Source of the DNA: Glandiceps talaboti
Lineage: Eukaryota > Hemichordata > Enteropneusta > Spengelidae
Length of the DNA stretch: 64,000 nt
Reading direction: 5' to 3'
Assembly (NCBI RefSeq): GCF_964340395.1
Contig: NC_135550.1
Span: 29,063,176 to 29,127,175 of the forward strand
Shown: positions 41,010-52,800 of the stretch, piece after piece
Layout: every line of letters begins with the position of its first letter
Position numbering within the stretch: the stretch's first letter is position 1
The notes under the pieces: model-generated
Database searches by the model: none
What the model saw: the letters and a program-made list of their open reading frames with translations, nothing else
What the model was told of the DNA's origin: nothing
Program-made: the position numbers and the translations under genes

Positions 41010-43030
41010 GCACACACATACACAAAATATTTTTTCTCTTTCATATTGTGATGCTTTAAACTCTATCCTGTGAGACTTTTTTTTGAATGTGCATTCATAA
41101 TATATCAAAATCAAATAAATGAAGTACCCCGGTATAAAAAATTGTGTTTACTTTTGGAAAATTCCACTCTCAAAGCAATAGGGTTTTTACCTTTGATTCA
41201 CCCTTCAGGGCCTGTTGTAGGTGTTTTTTAGCACTTTCTAGTTCTTTCTTCGCTGAACTACTATGGTCATCTTTTAATACACGTTCCTTTAAATGTTGTT
41301 CCAACTGACTTTCACCCAGCACTAAATGAGTCAGAGTTTCTGTATGAAATCAAAACAAGAAGACAAAGTACCGTGTAACAAATACATTGCCTTGGTAAGA
41401 AACTGCACACAAGACTGAGTTATCTACCACAATTGCTGCTGGTTGTCGTGCGTGCATGTAACTCTGTACAAATTATCCAACCTTTCTGTATTTTTGTATA
41501 CAATTCAGGAGCCTGATTAGGGCAAAGGTGATTAAATCTGATGTATAAATACAGCTTGATTCTTTTAATTACCTTTATTTCCTTTGTATATTGTCGTTTA
41601 TTTTTTTTATTTTGTTGTTCTGGGAGTGATCGTCTCTTCCTACACAGAAGACAATATATGAAGGAAATAAAGGTAATACAGGAAATGAGCTGTATTTCTA
41701 CATCAGATTTTATTTTACACATGAAATCTTAGTATTTCATACAATTCAAAATCATTTATTTGCCGTAGTATACCTGGGGTCAATACAAGCAGTGCTCAGA
41801 CTATGGTGCAAAAACTATTATTTATTCATGATACACTACTATATTCAGTAGCAAGAGATTTTTTTTAGAATAGGGACGCTGCAGCTGGCATACTTTTAAA
41901 TTTATAACTGCATTTTATATGTATTGTATTAATCCTAAATAATAATTTCAATTATGATTGTCTATCATGTGACACAAATGCTCCTGGACTGACAAAGGTA
42001 TGGTTGAACTGCTACACTGTATTAAACTTAGCCTAAACTTGTATCTGATACATTGGTAACTGTTGAAATGATCACTTGATTGATATGTATGTGTGACAGT
42101 GGAAAAAAACAGTTCGAACAGATTACAGTATTCAATAGTTGAGAATGCCAATAGGTTAATCACTTGGTGATTATACATGTTTTACACCGAGTACAACAAC
42201 ATAAACTTGTACATTGAGAGTAAGAACTTCATTATTTTAAAGAATAATTCCAGTTACATCAGTACTACATGGTAACACAAGATATGACCACCAAATTCTT
42301 TATTTCTATGTTCATGATATATCAAATCACAAGGTCCATATGAACCATTTTGAACCTTAACCCTAAATTGTCATAAATCAAAGGTCAGTATCTATAAGAC
42401 TATATGAATGACAACAAATATATACAATATTGTAAATTCTTCAAACATTAAACTGTTTATATGGTAGTTGGGTGGATGGGCTAAACATTTCTTTACTTGC
42501 TTTACTTTTTTTTTTCACAAAATGTATAACAAGAAATTATCTTATGGACAACCTGCATTAAATGTTGAAAATGATATCAATAACATTAATTTATACAATC
42601 ATGTAAACATTGTAATTTTTATTGGGAATATAGTTTTATACATTCACAATCGTTTATTGCATGCCTCTATCTCTTAGTTGTTGATGACTTTAAAAGGTGT
42701 TGGGTTACAAAACCCTACATTTTCTGAAAATATAACTGCACATAACATCACAAACACCATAGTAAATAATCTGAAATGTATAAAGCTTATCATTGTCAAT
42801 AGCAGTTATGTGTGAACGATCGACATGTTCATCATCCCATAGACAGTGCACCTTCAGTATCATGTATGTATGACAAATTTATGATTTTCTTGATGACACC
42901 TACCTAGGTTTCCAGAACCTTTACTATGCAACTGTTTCGCAACGTCTGCAACTTTCTGCCAATTGCATTCTGTTCTACTTTTCTCAATTTCACTCTCAAG
43001 CCGCATAGTCTGCTTCTTAGACGTCGCCAT
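23819..43030 (-). CDS. TTC7: Tetratricopeptide repeat protein 7, complete, 18 coding exons
   Basis: TTC7 is the scaffold that, with EFR3 and FAM126, places PI4-kinase alpha at the plasma membrane to make PI4P. Exons in coding order: 42904-43030, 41191-41339, 40412-40580, 39526-39781, 38900-39190, 35569-35632, 34772-34909, 34363-34446, 33045-33149, 31945-32059, 30576-30706, 30080-30240, 28974-29090, 27958-28055, 26196-26333, 25731-25828, 24456-24652 and 23819-23948. All phases join, giving 855 residues; human TTC7A/B have about 858/843. TTC7 signatures: EEFHLWMQFALSL, LHLLALLLSAQKKYKESLNVLEIAL, LMFTKVKLEDLVYDSEEAL, EAKKYYDNAVAINPGHIRSLQHLG and the C-terminus SPIVPFTSVPRLL. TPR units dominate the C-terminal half; a Pro/Ala/Ser-rich loop near 300-320 is linker-like. 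The ATG at 43030 has a strong context (CAAAATGG). One invertebrate gene corresponds to the vertebrate A/B pair. Confidence 0.96.
28479..28660. repeat. Three spaced TTTAATTAAA-type repeats in a TTC7 intron
   Basis: A segment reading TTTAATTAAA(T/C)TA(C/T)ATTTT recurs at about 28479, 28547 and 28622, a degenerate tandem unit of about 70-75 bp. The preceding segment (28255-28445) reads GTCGGTTTGTTAGCACGAT..AATTATGGA, which resembles dispersed invertebrate repeats, but I cannot name a family. Confidence 0.55.
28719..28842. mobile_element. Small MITE-like element with 10-bp target duplication
   Basis: GCATGGGAGT is directly repeated at 28719-28728 and 28833-28842. The 104 bp between have imperfect inverted ends: AGTCTGTAAGGTATGCTGTGAC at the left against AGACTGTAAGATACGTCGAGAC read from the right end, 16 of 22 matching. 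Nested inner pairs (GCCCTCAC/GTGAGGGC and CTCACAC/GTGTGAG) make the whole unit highly foldable. A related sequence starts at 45321. No coding capacity. The superfamily is unknown; a 10-bp duplication would fit a Mutator-type element. Confidence 0.7.
29350..29434. mobile_element. Short palindromic element in a TTC7 intron
   Basis: AGTCTAGTTCCTATACCTGT (29350-29369) pairs with 29414-29434 with one gap and one mismatch. An inner pair (TACGATC/GATCGTA) extends the hairpin. It is probably a fossil MITE. I see no clear target duplication. Confidence 0.6.
31228..31243. repeat. Poly-C run in a TTC7 intron
   Basis: An uninterrupted run of about 16 C lies in TTC7 intronic DNA. Similar C or G runs occur near 1720, 1805, 3255, 3290, 13168, 55530 and 58081. 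Confidence 0.9.
34040..34240. repeat. Degenerate tandem duplication (~100-bp unit) in a TTC7 intron
   Basis: Blocks such as ACAGTCAAAC.AGGAACCAAT, CTGTCAAT/TTGTCAAT and GCTAATCAAA recur twice at a spacing of roughly 100 bp. Divergence is considerable, so it is an old duplication. Confidence 0.5.
40181..40262. repeat. (ATCA)n/(GATT)n tetranucleotide tract in a TTC7 intron
   Basis: ATTGATTGATTG runs into ATCAATCAATCA-type units with GTCA and TTAA variants. The first and second halves are complementary and can fold on each other. Confidence 0.9.
40898..41026. repeat. Long interrupted (CA)n microsatellite in TTC7 intron 2
   Basis: CA dinucleotides interrupted by CATA and CGTGTGCGCG segments span about 130 bp, between TTC7 exons 2 and 3. 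Periodic frames in it on both strands are not genes. Confidence 0.97.
41533..41712. mobile_element. Palindromic MITE, ~65-bp imperfect arms, in TTC7 intron 1
   Basis: The left arm (41533 to about 41600) reads AAATCTGATGTATAAATACAG and then ATTACCTTTATTTCCTT. The right arm (about 41645-41712) carries the same in reverse complement with about 10-15% difference. A related single arm lies at 58146-58239, so this is a dispersed family. No coding capacity and no clear target duplication. Confidence 0.75.
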
Positions 43031-43123
43031 TTTGGTTTGATTAAGTTTGCCGATCCCGTCGGTAGATGGCAGCATTTATTATGTCCCTCAATTTTCAGTT
43101 CGGGAAATCCCACCACTCATCGT
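43031..43123. promoter_or_regulatory. Compact head-to-head promoter between TTC7 (-) and RPS27A (+)
   Basis: The TTC7 start codon (43030, minus) and the probable RPS27A transcription start (about 43124, plus) lie about 95 bp apart, so one short region must serve both genes. The TTC7 start context AAAATGGCGAC is close to the YY1 site AAnATGGCGGC, often found at the start codon of housekeeping genes. No TATA box is evident. Confidence 0.6.
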
Positions 43124-43151
43124 CCTTTTCCTGTATGTCGACCATCTTGAG
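43124..43151 (+). promoter_or_regulatory. Probable RPS27A non-coding exon 1 with 5' TOP motif
   Basis: CCTTTTCCTG at 43124 fits the terminal oligopyrimidine start of ribosomal protein mRNAs, which puts their translation under growth (mTOR) control. The short leader would splice at GAG|GTTAGC (43151/43152) to an acceptor at 43264 just before the coding start. The exact start base is inferred. Confidence 0.6.
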
Positions 43152-43284
43152 GTTAGCATGAATATCAACGTGGTCTTGATAAAATAACTGAACATTTGAG
43201 TTATACGGAAAGAAAATAATCAGTTTGAGATATGTCATTTATCAACATATTCCTCTTCTTTCAGGTGGTGTTAAAGCTACCAAG

Positions 43285-45120
<1,836 letters not shown>

Positions 45121-45254
45121 ATTCGCTATTTGTTACCATGTAATTTTCAGTCACTTTCAGTGATTAAAAAAAAAGTAAAAGAAAACTTGATTCACAACTG
45201 ACTGTCATCTGTTCATCTTTGCACACATATAGGATGGGGTCTCGTTATTTGTCC

Positions 45255-45260
45255 AATAAA
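45255..45260 (+). promoter_or_regulatory. Probable RPS27A polyadenylation signal
   Basis: AATAAA lies 135 bp after the stop. An ATTAAA at 45163-45168 is an earlier alternative that would give the very short 3' UTR usual for ribosomal protein genes. Confidence 0.5.
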
Positions 45261-45320
45261 ACATAAGACAAGTTCACCTCAGAATCAAAGTCCATCAGAT
45301 GTCACAAGCATCAGCTTAGC

Positions 45321-45432
45321 TAGTCTGTTAAGGTATGCTGTGATGGACGCCCTTGCACATCAAAGAGGAGAGAGGACTCGAGGCTGGAGTGACATGACGT
45401 AACTTGCAGCCTACAGCTCAGCATGAGATCAG
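45321..45432. repeat. Sequence related to the 28719-28842 element
   Basis: TAGTCTGTTAAGGTATGCTGTGA followed by GACGCCC..GCACATC matches the left end of the element at 28729. The rest is diverged. It is probably an older copy, in the gap between RPS27A and MTIF2. Confidence 0.55.
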
Positions 45433-46579
45433 AGAGGTACCAAGAGTACCCAACAGAATTGTCATTGATTATACTAAGTCTTGTAAACCTAGACTGCAAG
45501 ATACATAGTGTTGTTCAGCCCTTTTGAGCTTCTCAAGTGTGTGCAGGCTGATAGTTTGGCATGACACACATAAGTTACAGACTACTCTAAACCAAATTAC
45601 ATAATACAGCCACATTTTAGTAACATCCCTGCATGTTTGGATATATTTGTTGTAGTGAAAATACATGCATACCATGAAGTGAAATAACGTATTAGTAAAA
45701 TCCTTTATATTCAGTTGAAATACTGGTAACCATTCAATGGTTGTCGGTTGCCAGTGTCAGTATATTCGTTAATTGTTCATGTCAGGAGCTTCACTAGGTT
45801 TATTTTACTGCTGACCTGTCATCACTGATGATCTATTTTACAAAGTGCAAACTAATTTTCTGACAATGGTAGCAAGTTTGTCTTCAGAAAATTGCCCAAA
45901 ATAATGTAGTTGGTGACATTCCGTCTGTCTACTGAAAACCATTTTATGCACATGCATGCTGGTGAGGCATTACTTTGGAAAAAGATGACTTGTGACATCA
46001 TCACAGTTCAATTGCACAGGACAATCAATACTATATGACGGCATGAATGGGGTATGTTACAAACTAACACTGATTTATCTTGTGCTTTACTTTCTTGGTG
46101 AAAAGTTTGTTTCTTGGACTGACTTGACGTGATAGTTCAGACTATTGCCTTCATCTCACAGGCTGGTTATATTAAAAGTGCATGCATGAACCTGTCATGC
46201 CTAAAAGTCAAATAAAAATAATTTCACACCGTTTAACTTTGATGTAATCTCATGTAATACTTTATTTCCCACTGTATACATATCCTGTATGTCTTTACTG
46301 CAGCTGCTGTAACACAGATAATTTACATTTACAAACAATCCTCATGCATTGCTCACATTTGAAACACTAAAAGTAGTAATAATACGATTCTGGGTTGTTT
46401 GACGTGTTTGCATTGTTGAATTACAAGACATATTGGAGAAAACTTGCATGCACTATACCCAACCACATTGACAATATTGGTCAATATCGACCAAGTTCAC
46501 AGAAGCTGTATACTACATGATTACACAATTGCAAAATGTATGGAAATCTTTATGAAACCTGAAGCTACCACTTGAAATG
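45433..46579. other. Between the convergent RPS27A and MTIF2 genes; no other gene seen
   Basis: No coding exon is recognised. AATAAA on the minus strand at 46261-46266 is a plausible MTIF2 polyadenylation signal, about 570 bp after its stop. Confidence 0.5.
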
Positions 46580-46838
46580 TGTGGTCCCAGTTGATTTGTA
46601 CCTCTGTAATGCTACAACACTACTATGTTATGTCAACTGCTCTAATCAAAGTCGGCAAATCAATATCCTATCAGTCCAAGTTGATCTTCTAGGGAGTTTT
46701 CAACTTTTCCACACATTACATTGCACACCTTGTATCAAAGTCAGAAATGACTTTAAAAATCCTGGGTCCTGGTCAATTTTCTGTGTTACCTCTACAATTT
46801 TACAACATTGTAGATCTCGTGTCAAACTCAACTAGCAA
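46580..46838 (-). pseudogene. Decayed tandem copies of the end of the MTIF2 last exon
   Basis: The block 46757-46826 closely repeats the end of the real last exon (46841-46926): the shared core includes CCTGGGTCC..GTCAATTTTCTGTG and CTACAATTT.ACAACATTGTA. Weaker copies appear near 46670 and 46582, at spacings of roughly 85-92 bp. The 46757 copy lacks several bases present in the exon and has lost the frame. The copies lie in the MTIF2 3' UTR, after the intact stop, so they do not alter the protein. Confidence 0.75.
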
Positions 46839-49800
46839 TTAAAATCCTGGGTCCCAGTCAATTTTCTGTGGTATTTCTACAATTTCACAACATTGTATGA
46901 CATCACCAGATCTCATGTCAAAATCATCATCAAAGGTAAGGCCACATTCCATGCCCTTGGTAATACTGTTGACATTATCCTTCATGTGTTTCATGGATGT
47001 CAATGATCCTGCCAACAAACATGCACAGAACATAAATGTCATGCTTATCATAAAGATAGCTTTATGAGAAATTGAATTCACTAGTAATAAAGGGAGGTAC
47101 TGATATACTAACTAAACTAGAAGTGGTAGACTGCACAACAATACATCAAAAAGATATGAGGGGACTATACAAAGGAAGACTACAATAACATTAATCATGC
47201 AAGTTCTGCAAATCATGCAGAAAGAGGTAAATTCATCTTTTTCACTTCAAATTTGAGATCTAGTGTATTGCTTGAGGACATTAATACAAAATATGCATGG
47301 CATAGTTCAGTGTGATGATTCAGTCAATGAATTTACAATGAAACAGATATATATATAGTGATATCAGATACTGAGCAGTTATGTTTTGTAGATAACAATG
47401 AGAAAGAGAGTAACTGCTTACCTGAATATACTTCATGAATTCCCCTCATCACCTTAAACTGTGAAGTCTTTGTTAATGTACCCTTGGTAACTCTACAACC
47501 AGCCACAGAAACTTTCTTCCTGCCTTCGGTCACTTGAAAGACTTGTAGTAAATTGGCTTCTCCTGATACACAGAAATAAAGGCATATTCTTGTGATATCA
47601 ACATACAGAAATTTTAGATGTTTTGTAGATGTTGTCATATACGAACAAGAAACATATGAAATTTAAAAAAATCATCAAGTAGAAAAGAAGTGCTTTATCA
47701 CAAGTCCTAGCATGATAATGCATCATCACCTCACTTTGTTCAGCTGTTCAAAGTAAGACAAACAACAATATATGGTTACATAGTACAATATATCAATAGC
47801 CAAGACAACGATAATCTATCAAACTGAAGCAAACATATCATATGTGTATTTCTAAGTAACGTCTCTTTCTAGCAAGTCATAAAAAAGAACACATTACAAC
47901 AGGCAGTCTACTAACACATGTACTTACCTGTGACTTTATATTCTTTAGAAGGGGGAAGTTTTGAACTCAGTTCATCCTTCAAATCATCCAATAATTTATA
48001 TATAACTTTATGAGACTTAACACTGACTTTCTTCTTTTTGGCAAGTTTTTGTGCTTGTGGGTGGACACCAACATTGAATGCAAGTACAATACCTAGAAAC
48101 AGAAAGTAAAAAATTATTACGATAAACTTCTTGTGTCTCAAAAAAATACAGTTTCTACAAAAATGTGTTGCAGTATTACAGGTGTGTTGAGAAACAAAGG
48201 AAACATTGTTCACTCACACAGAGATACTAGTATTTACCTTCTGGTAAAAGTTTCTACTACTTAGACCAGTAACAACCAAATTGCATTTTTTTTCTGTTTT
48301 TTTTTAATCATAAAAGAAGAATGTAGTTCATCTATTTTTCTCTACACACAAGACTAGAAGCCCAGACTAGTACCCCAGTACTAAACATATCATATTGATC
48401 ACTATCAATGACAGATTGTCTGGAAATGTTTTTAAGCAAAGATTAATGACAACAAATAATTGATTAGCTTTTAGTACTTACCATTAAAAGTCTGGGCCAT
48501 GTCTATATCCTTTTCTGTTACCATGCCAACACCACATTGTACGAGTTGTAGCTTACACTGGTCACTTTGATATGTATCAAATACATCAAGTAGAGCATCA
48601 ATAGATCCATCTACATCACCTACATCAAAGAACAGACCAGAGATTTATGTCTACTTCTATGATCAAAGTCATTTCATACTTTACTTCACATTCTATCATT
48701 CATCATCTAATTGTTAGCAATGTTGTACAGATGGTGATTTTACATCATTCATTTTGTACTTGATGAAGTGTGTATAGCCTAACAATCAAACACTATCAGC
48801 ATCCCACAACAATTTACAATTTGTTGACAAATAAAAATTGATTGTTTACATATGGACACCAAGTCAGTATATACACAGTGCCATTAATGATTAGTAAAGA
48901 CAATTAGAATTATTTAACCATTTTAAGTAAAGGTCTGTTGTATTTTTCAACTGACAGAAATAGGAAGCAGTTAAAGCTACTGGTCTTCACTAAAGTTTAT
49001 CACACACATATTATGAAAACTTACACAAAATCTGAAAAACCTTTTTTTTTGTAAAATACTCATTTTGAACATCATGTTAAAAGTATACCATTTCGATTAT
49101 TATATCATTGCTATATAAATCATCACTAGAGGATGCCATGTTTTGTGGGAGATTTATCAAGAATTTGTAATTTCAATCCTACTCTAGGCCATTATGTTAG
49201 TCAATAATGACACAAAGTACCTTTAAGTACAACACTGAGTTCTGGTTCATCACTGCCCGATTTCTGCTCATCCATTAATTTCTTTAACTCTTGTGCCTTT
49301 AACTGATTAAAATCTCTCCAATGTAATCGACTTCGTTGTAACATTTTCTGTGTATGGGCTTTCCTCTGTTCTTCTGCTTTTTTGTCAATTACTTCTTGTT
49401 CCTCCAATAGCTTCTCTTCTTGTTTTTCTCTCTTTCTCCATTCTATCACTTCTTTAGCTCTTTTCTGAAAATCAGAAAAAACTTGCGCCGATATATAAAT
49501 TGTGTGAGCAAACAAAGCTGCAGTACTCTGGAATGTGTTATGTGTGGTTGTTATAATGAGTACGTAATATTCATGGATTTCTAGCACAGCTAATCAAAGT
49601 AAACACTTCACTCGGAGACAGGTAATCACAACTGTAACTTACTTCTGATTCAACTTCTAATATTTCATCACCAGCTGATGGCAGTTCTTTCCATCCTATC
49701 ACTTCTACTGGGGTACTTGGAGGAGCATCTTTAACCTGTTGGTTAAACTCATTGAATATACCACGAACTTTGCCCCAAACAGTTCCAGCAACCAGCACTG

Positions 49801-52800
49801 ATCCTCGTTTTAATGTTCCTCTCTGCACTAATATAGTGGCTACTGCTCTGTAGATGGAATGACACAATATTACATTTTGAAACAGAGATCATTGATGACA
49901 AAGCTATGGTCTGAAAACAATCTTCAAAATTACACACAACTTAAGAAAACTATCCCCTAAACACAACATGCAATCATGATGAAGTTGTTTAAAGAAGTGA
50001 TTCTACTCTACTGTTCTAAAATTCTTACAGTTTTGAGATGCACTATCAGATGTGCCAACACCACAAGCAATTCAGAAGAACAGAAATGACATACTAATCA
50101 GAGTACAGAGTTGAATGTATTCATGGATCAATATCTCCATAAAAATGGGAAGAACAAAAGCCACTCCTGCTATATGTCATATTCAAGACTAAGTTTACAA
50201 TATGCATCTACATCAAGAGATATTTGAAAAGTGAAGTGATAAGACATGTTTACCCTTTGCCTTTATCAACTTTGGATTCCAGTACTGTTCCTTCTATAAA
50301 GCCTGATGGATCTGCCTTTAATTCCATCACTTCTGCCAGTGCCACAAGGGATTCCACCAAAACATTGATGTTAGTCCCCTACAATAAATCAAAAACTTTC
50401 ACAAATCAAAACTCTGCAAATATCTTAAACAACTGACATCAACTAAAAATATCAAACGTACAGTTCAAACCACAACATAACCAAACAAATATTAAATCAT
50501 GTTTCACTCTTACATGTTATGTTGGCCATAATTTGAGACAGTTTCAGAGAATTTTTTTTTCAGACCTACATTTCTAACAACAATATTGATTATTAATGTT
50601 TTTCTTTTATGTTATATTTTTCACAATTCTTACAATACAGTATTTTGAACCAATGCATACAAATTAGATATCACAAATTAGACATAGTGCATAAAAATTG
50701 TATTCTTTTTGATTTAAAAATGTCAATCTTGGCATACAAGTGAAATGGCTTGATCATCACATCATATGAAAACTTCAATGTATTTCTGTGTTTTACCTCT
50801 AGTGCTGAAATTTCAACTGCTTGAATATCTCCACCAAGCTCCTCAATATGAATATCATGGCCTAACAGATCTCTCTTGGTAAATTCCTGGTGTTAACAAA
50901 AAACTTATGATTATTAAACTTTAGAAGTATGTCAAAACACCCTTTTCGGAAAGAAATGTATCAAAATTGTAAGTACTATTTTGAAGACAACTATGATAAT
51001 CTATGTCAAATGGGTCAACAAACAAACAACATGAAATATTTAGATTTTAAGTCATTTTTCGGAGTGATACAGCTTCTGTAGTACGAGATGATGACCATGC
51101 ATCTCAACATCATTTGAATAATAAGGTAATAAATTGGTATATTGACCTTCCATATGTATGGCAGGTAGTATGAAAACATGTAACAATGATTCAATGTATT
51201 GGAATTGTAAGCATTTGTTTTGTACAGTCACTGTCATATATATTTATAGAGCTAAGATAGACTTACTGGATCAGCATCTGCTTTGTCAATTTTATTGATT
51301 GCAACAACAATTGGTACTGAAAGAACAAAAATACACTTTAATGTAATGGTTATGAATATTGTATACAATACACTGCATGGTAATGTCTTGCTATTTTCTT
51401 TACATATGCTATGTATAAAACCAACCAGTTGTAAATTCAAGTGATGAATAACTTGAACCATCAAATAAATGTGAATATATTCCCCTCTTTGATAAACTTT
51501 TACCTTTGTACAAACAGCACATTAGTATATTACAGCAACAGCAGGACTAGGGTTTCAGTGTGCATAATATGTCAATGTTGATAGTTTTATGCTGAGAGAT
51601 TAGAATTGTGTCTTTACTAAAACTTGTTTCACTCTGTCTTAGACTCTACATACATACACCTTTAGAATCCCTGGCATGTTGTATGGATTCAAGGGCTTGT
51701 TTCATTACTACGCACCTTTAGAATCCCTGGCATGTTGTATGGATTCAATGGTTTGTTTCATTACTACGAACCTTTAGAATCCCTGGCATGTTGTATGGAT
51801 TCAATGGTTTGTTTCATTACACCATCATCAGCTGCTACTACCAACGCTATGATGTCTGTCACATGTGCTCCCCTTGCCCTCATAGCTGAGAATGCAGCAT
51901 GACCTGGAGTGTCAAGAAAAGTAACCAATTCTCCTGATGGTAATTGCACTGAAATGCACAAAAAAATCAATAATACAATTTAATAGCAATTTGAAGTATC
52001 AGAAGCTCTCAATTACATTTGTTCATTTGTTGAATTCATAGTGTGATATGTTTCTTAAGTTATAAATCATGTTTTCATAATTTCATAGAAGTTTTACAAC
52101 TTATCAAGTACACATTAATACTCCCTGGAAAGAAGGAAACTGCTGGGGAAAATAAGTGTTTTCAGTTACTTGAACTTGACATAATACATTTTTTTATTCA
52201 AGGTTCAAATGTCAATCAGCCATTTATAAATGCTGTGAAGAATAACTTACAAAAGAAGACCAACATACCTGAGAATGCTCCAATATGTTGAGTGATTCCT
52301 CCTGCTTCACCAGCAGCCACTGATGTCTTCCTCAGTGAATCTAGAAGAGATGTTTTACCATGGTCTACATGGCCCATAACAGTCACAACTGCTGGTCGAT
52401 TCACCAATGCAGATGGGTCTGGAGGTGGCCTATTGCCAGAAATACCAAGAGTAGGAAAATGTATTTCAGGAATGATGGAGTATAAGTAGCTAGGCTTTTA
52501 GTATCAATACTTGGACTATTGCATGTTTGGTGGCGCAGTGGTTTGGCTACCTGTGATTACTGGTAAATGGGATTACAGCTACTAACAGGAATTCCAGTAT
52601 ACATTAGTATCTGTATGTACATACTTATATTTTTATTAAGCAACAAACAATGACAAAACAAAGTAACAACTTTCAAATAGTAACTATATAAGGTTCCATC
52701 AATTCAATACTTTGTTTGCTGTCCTTGGATTTCCCCAAAATCTACCAGGCAGACAGGGAAAAAAACCTCAATGCTAACATATCATGTAAATTCACTTTTC

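Noticed and set aside
40812-41114. Open frames on both strands rich in Thr-His or Cys-Val
   Set aside because: They are translations of the (CA)n microsatellite.
51657-51771. Extra MTIF2 exons encoded by the two outer 56-bp copies
   Set aside because: They have no acceptor of their own, and reading through from the first copy meets a stop; only the first donor preserves the protein.
52525-52595. A second tRNA-like SINE head (TGGCGCAGTGG) in an MTIF2 intron
   Set aside because: Only a box A-like match is present; no box B, tail or target duplication is seen.
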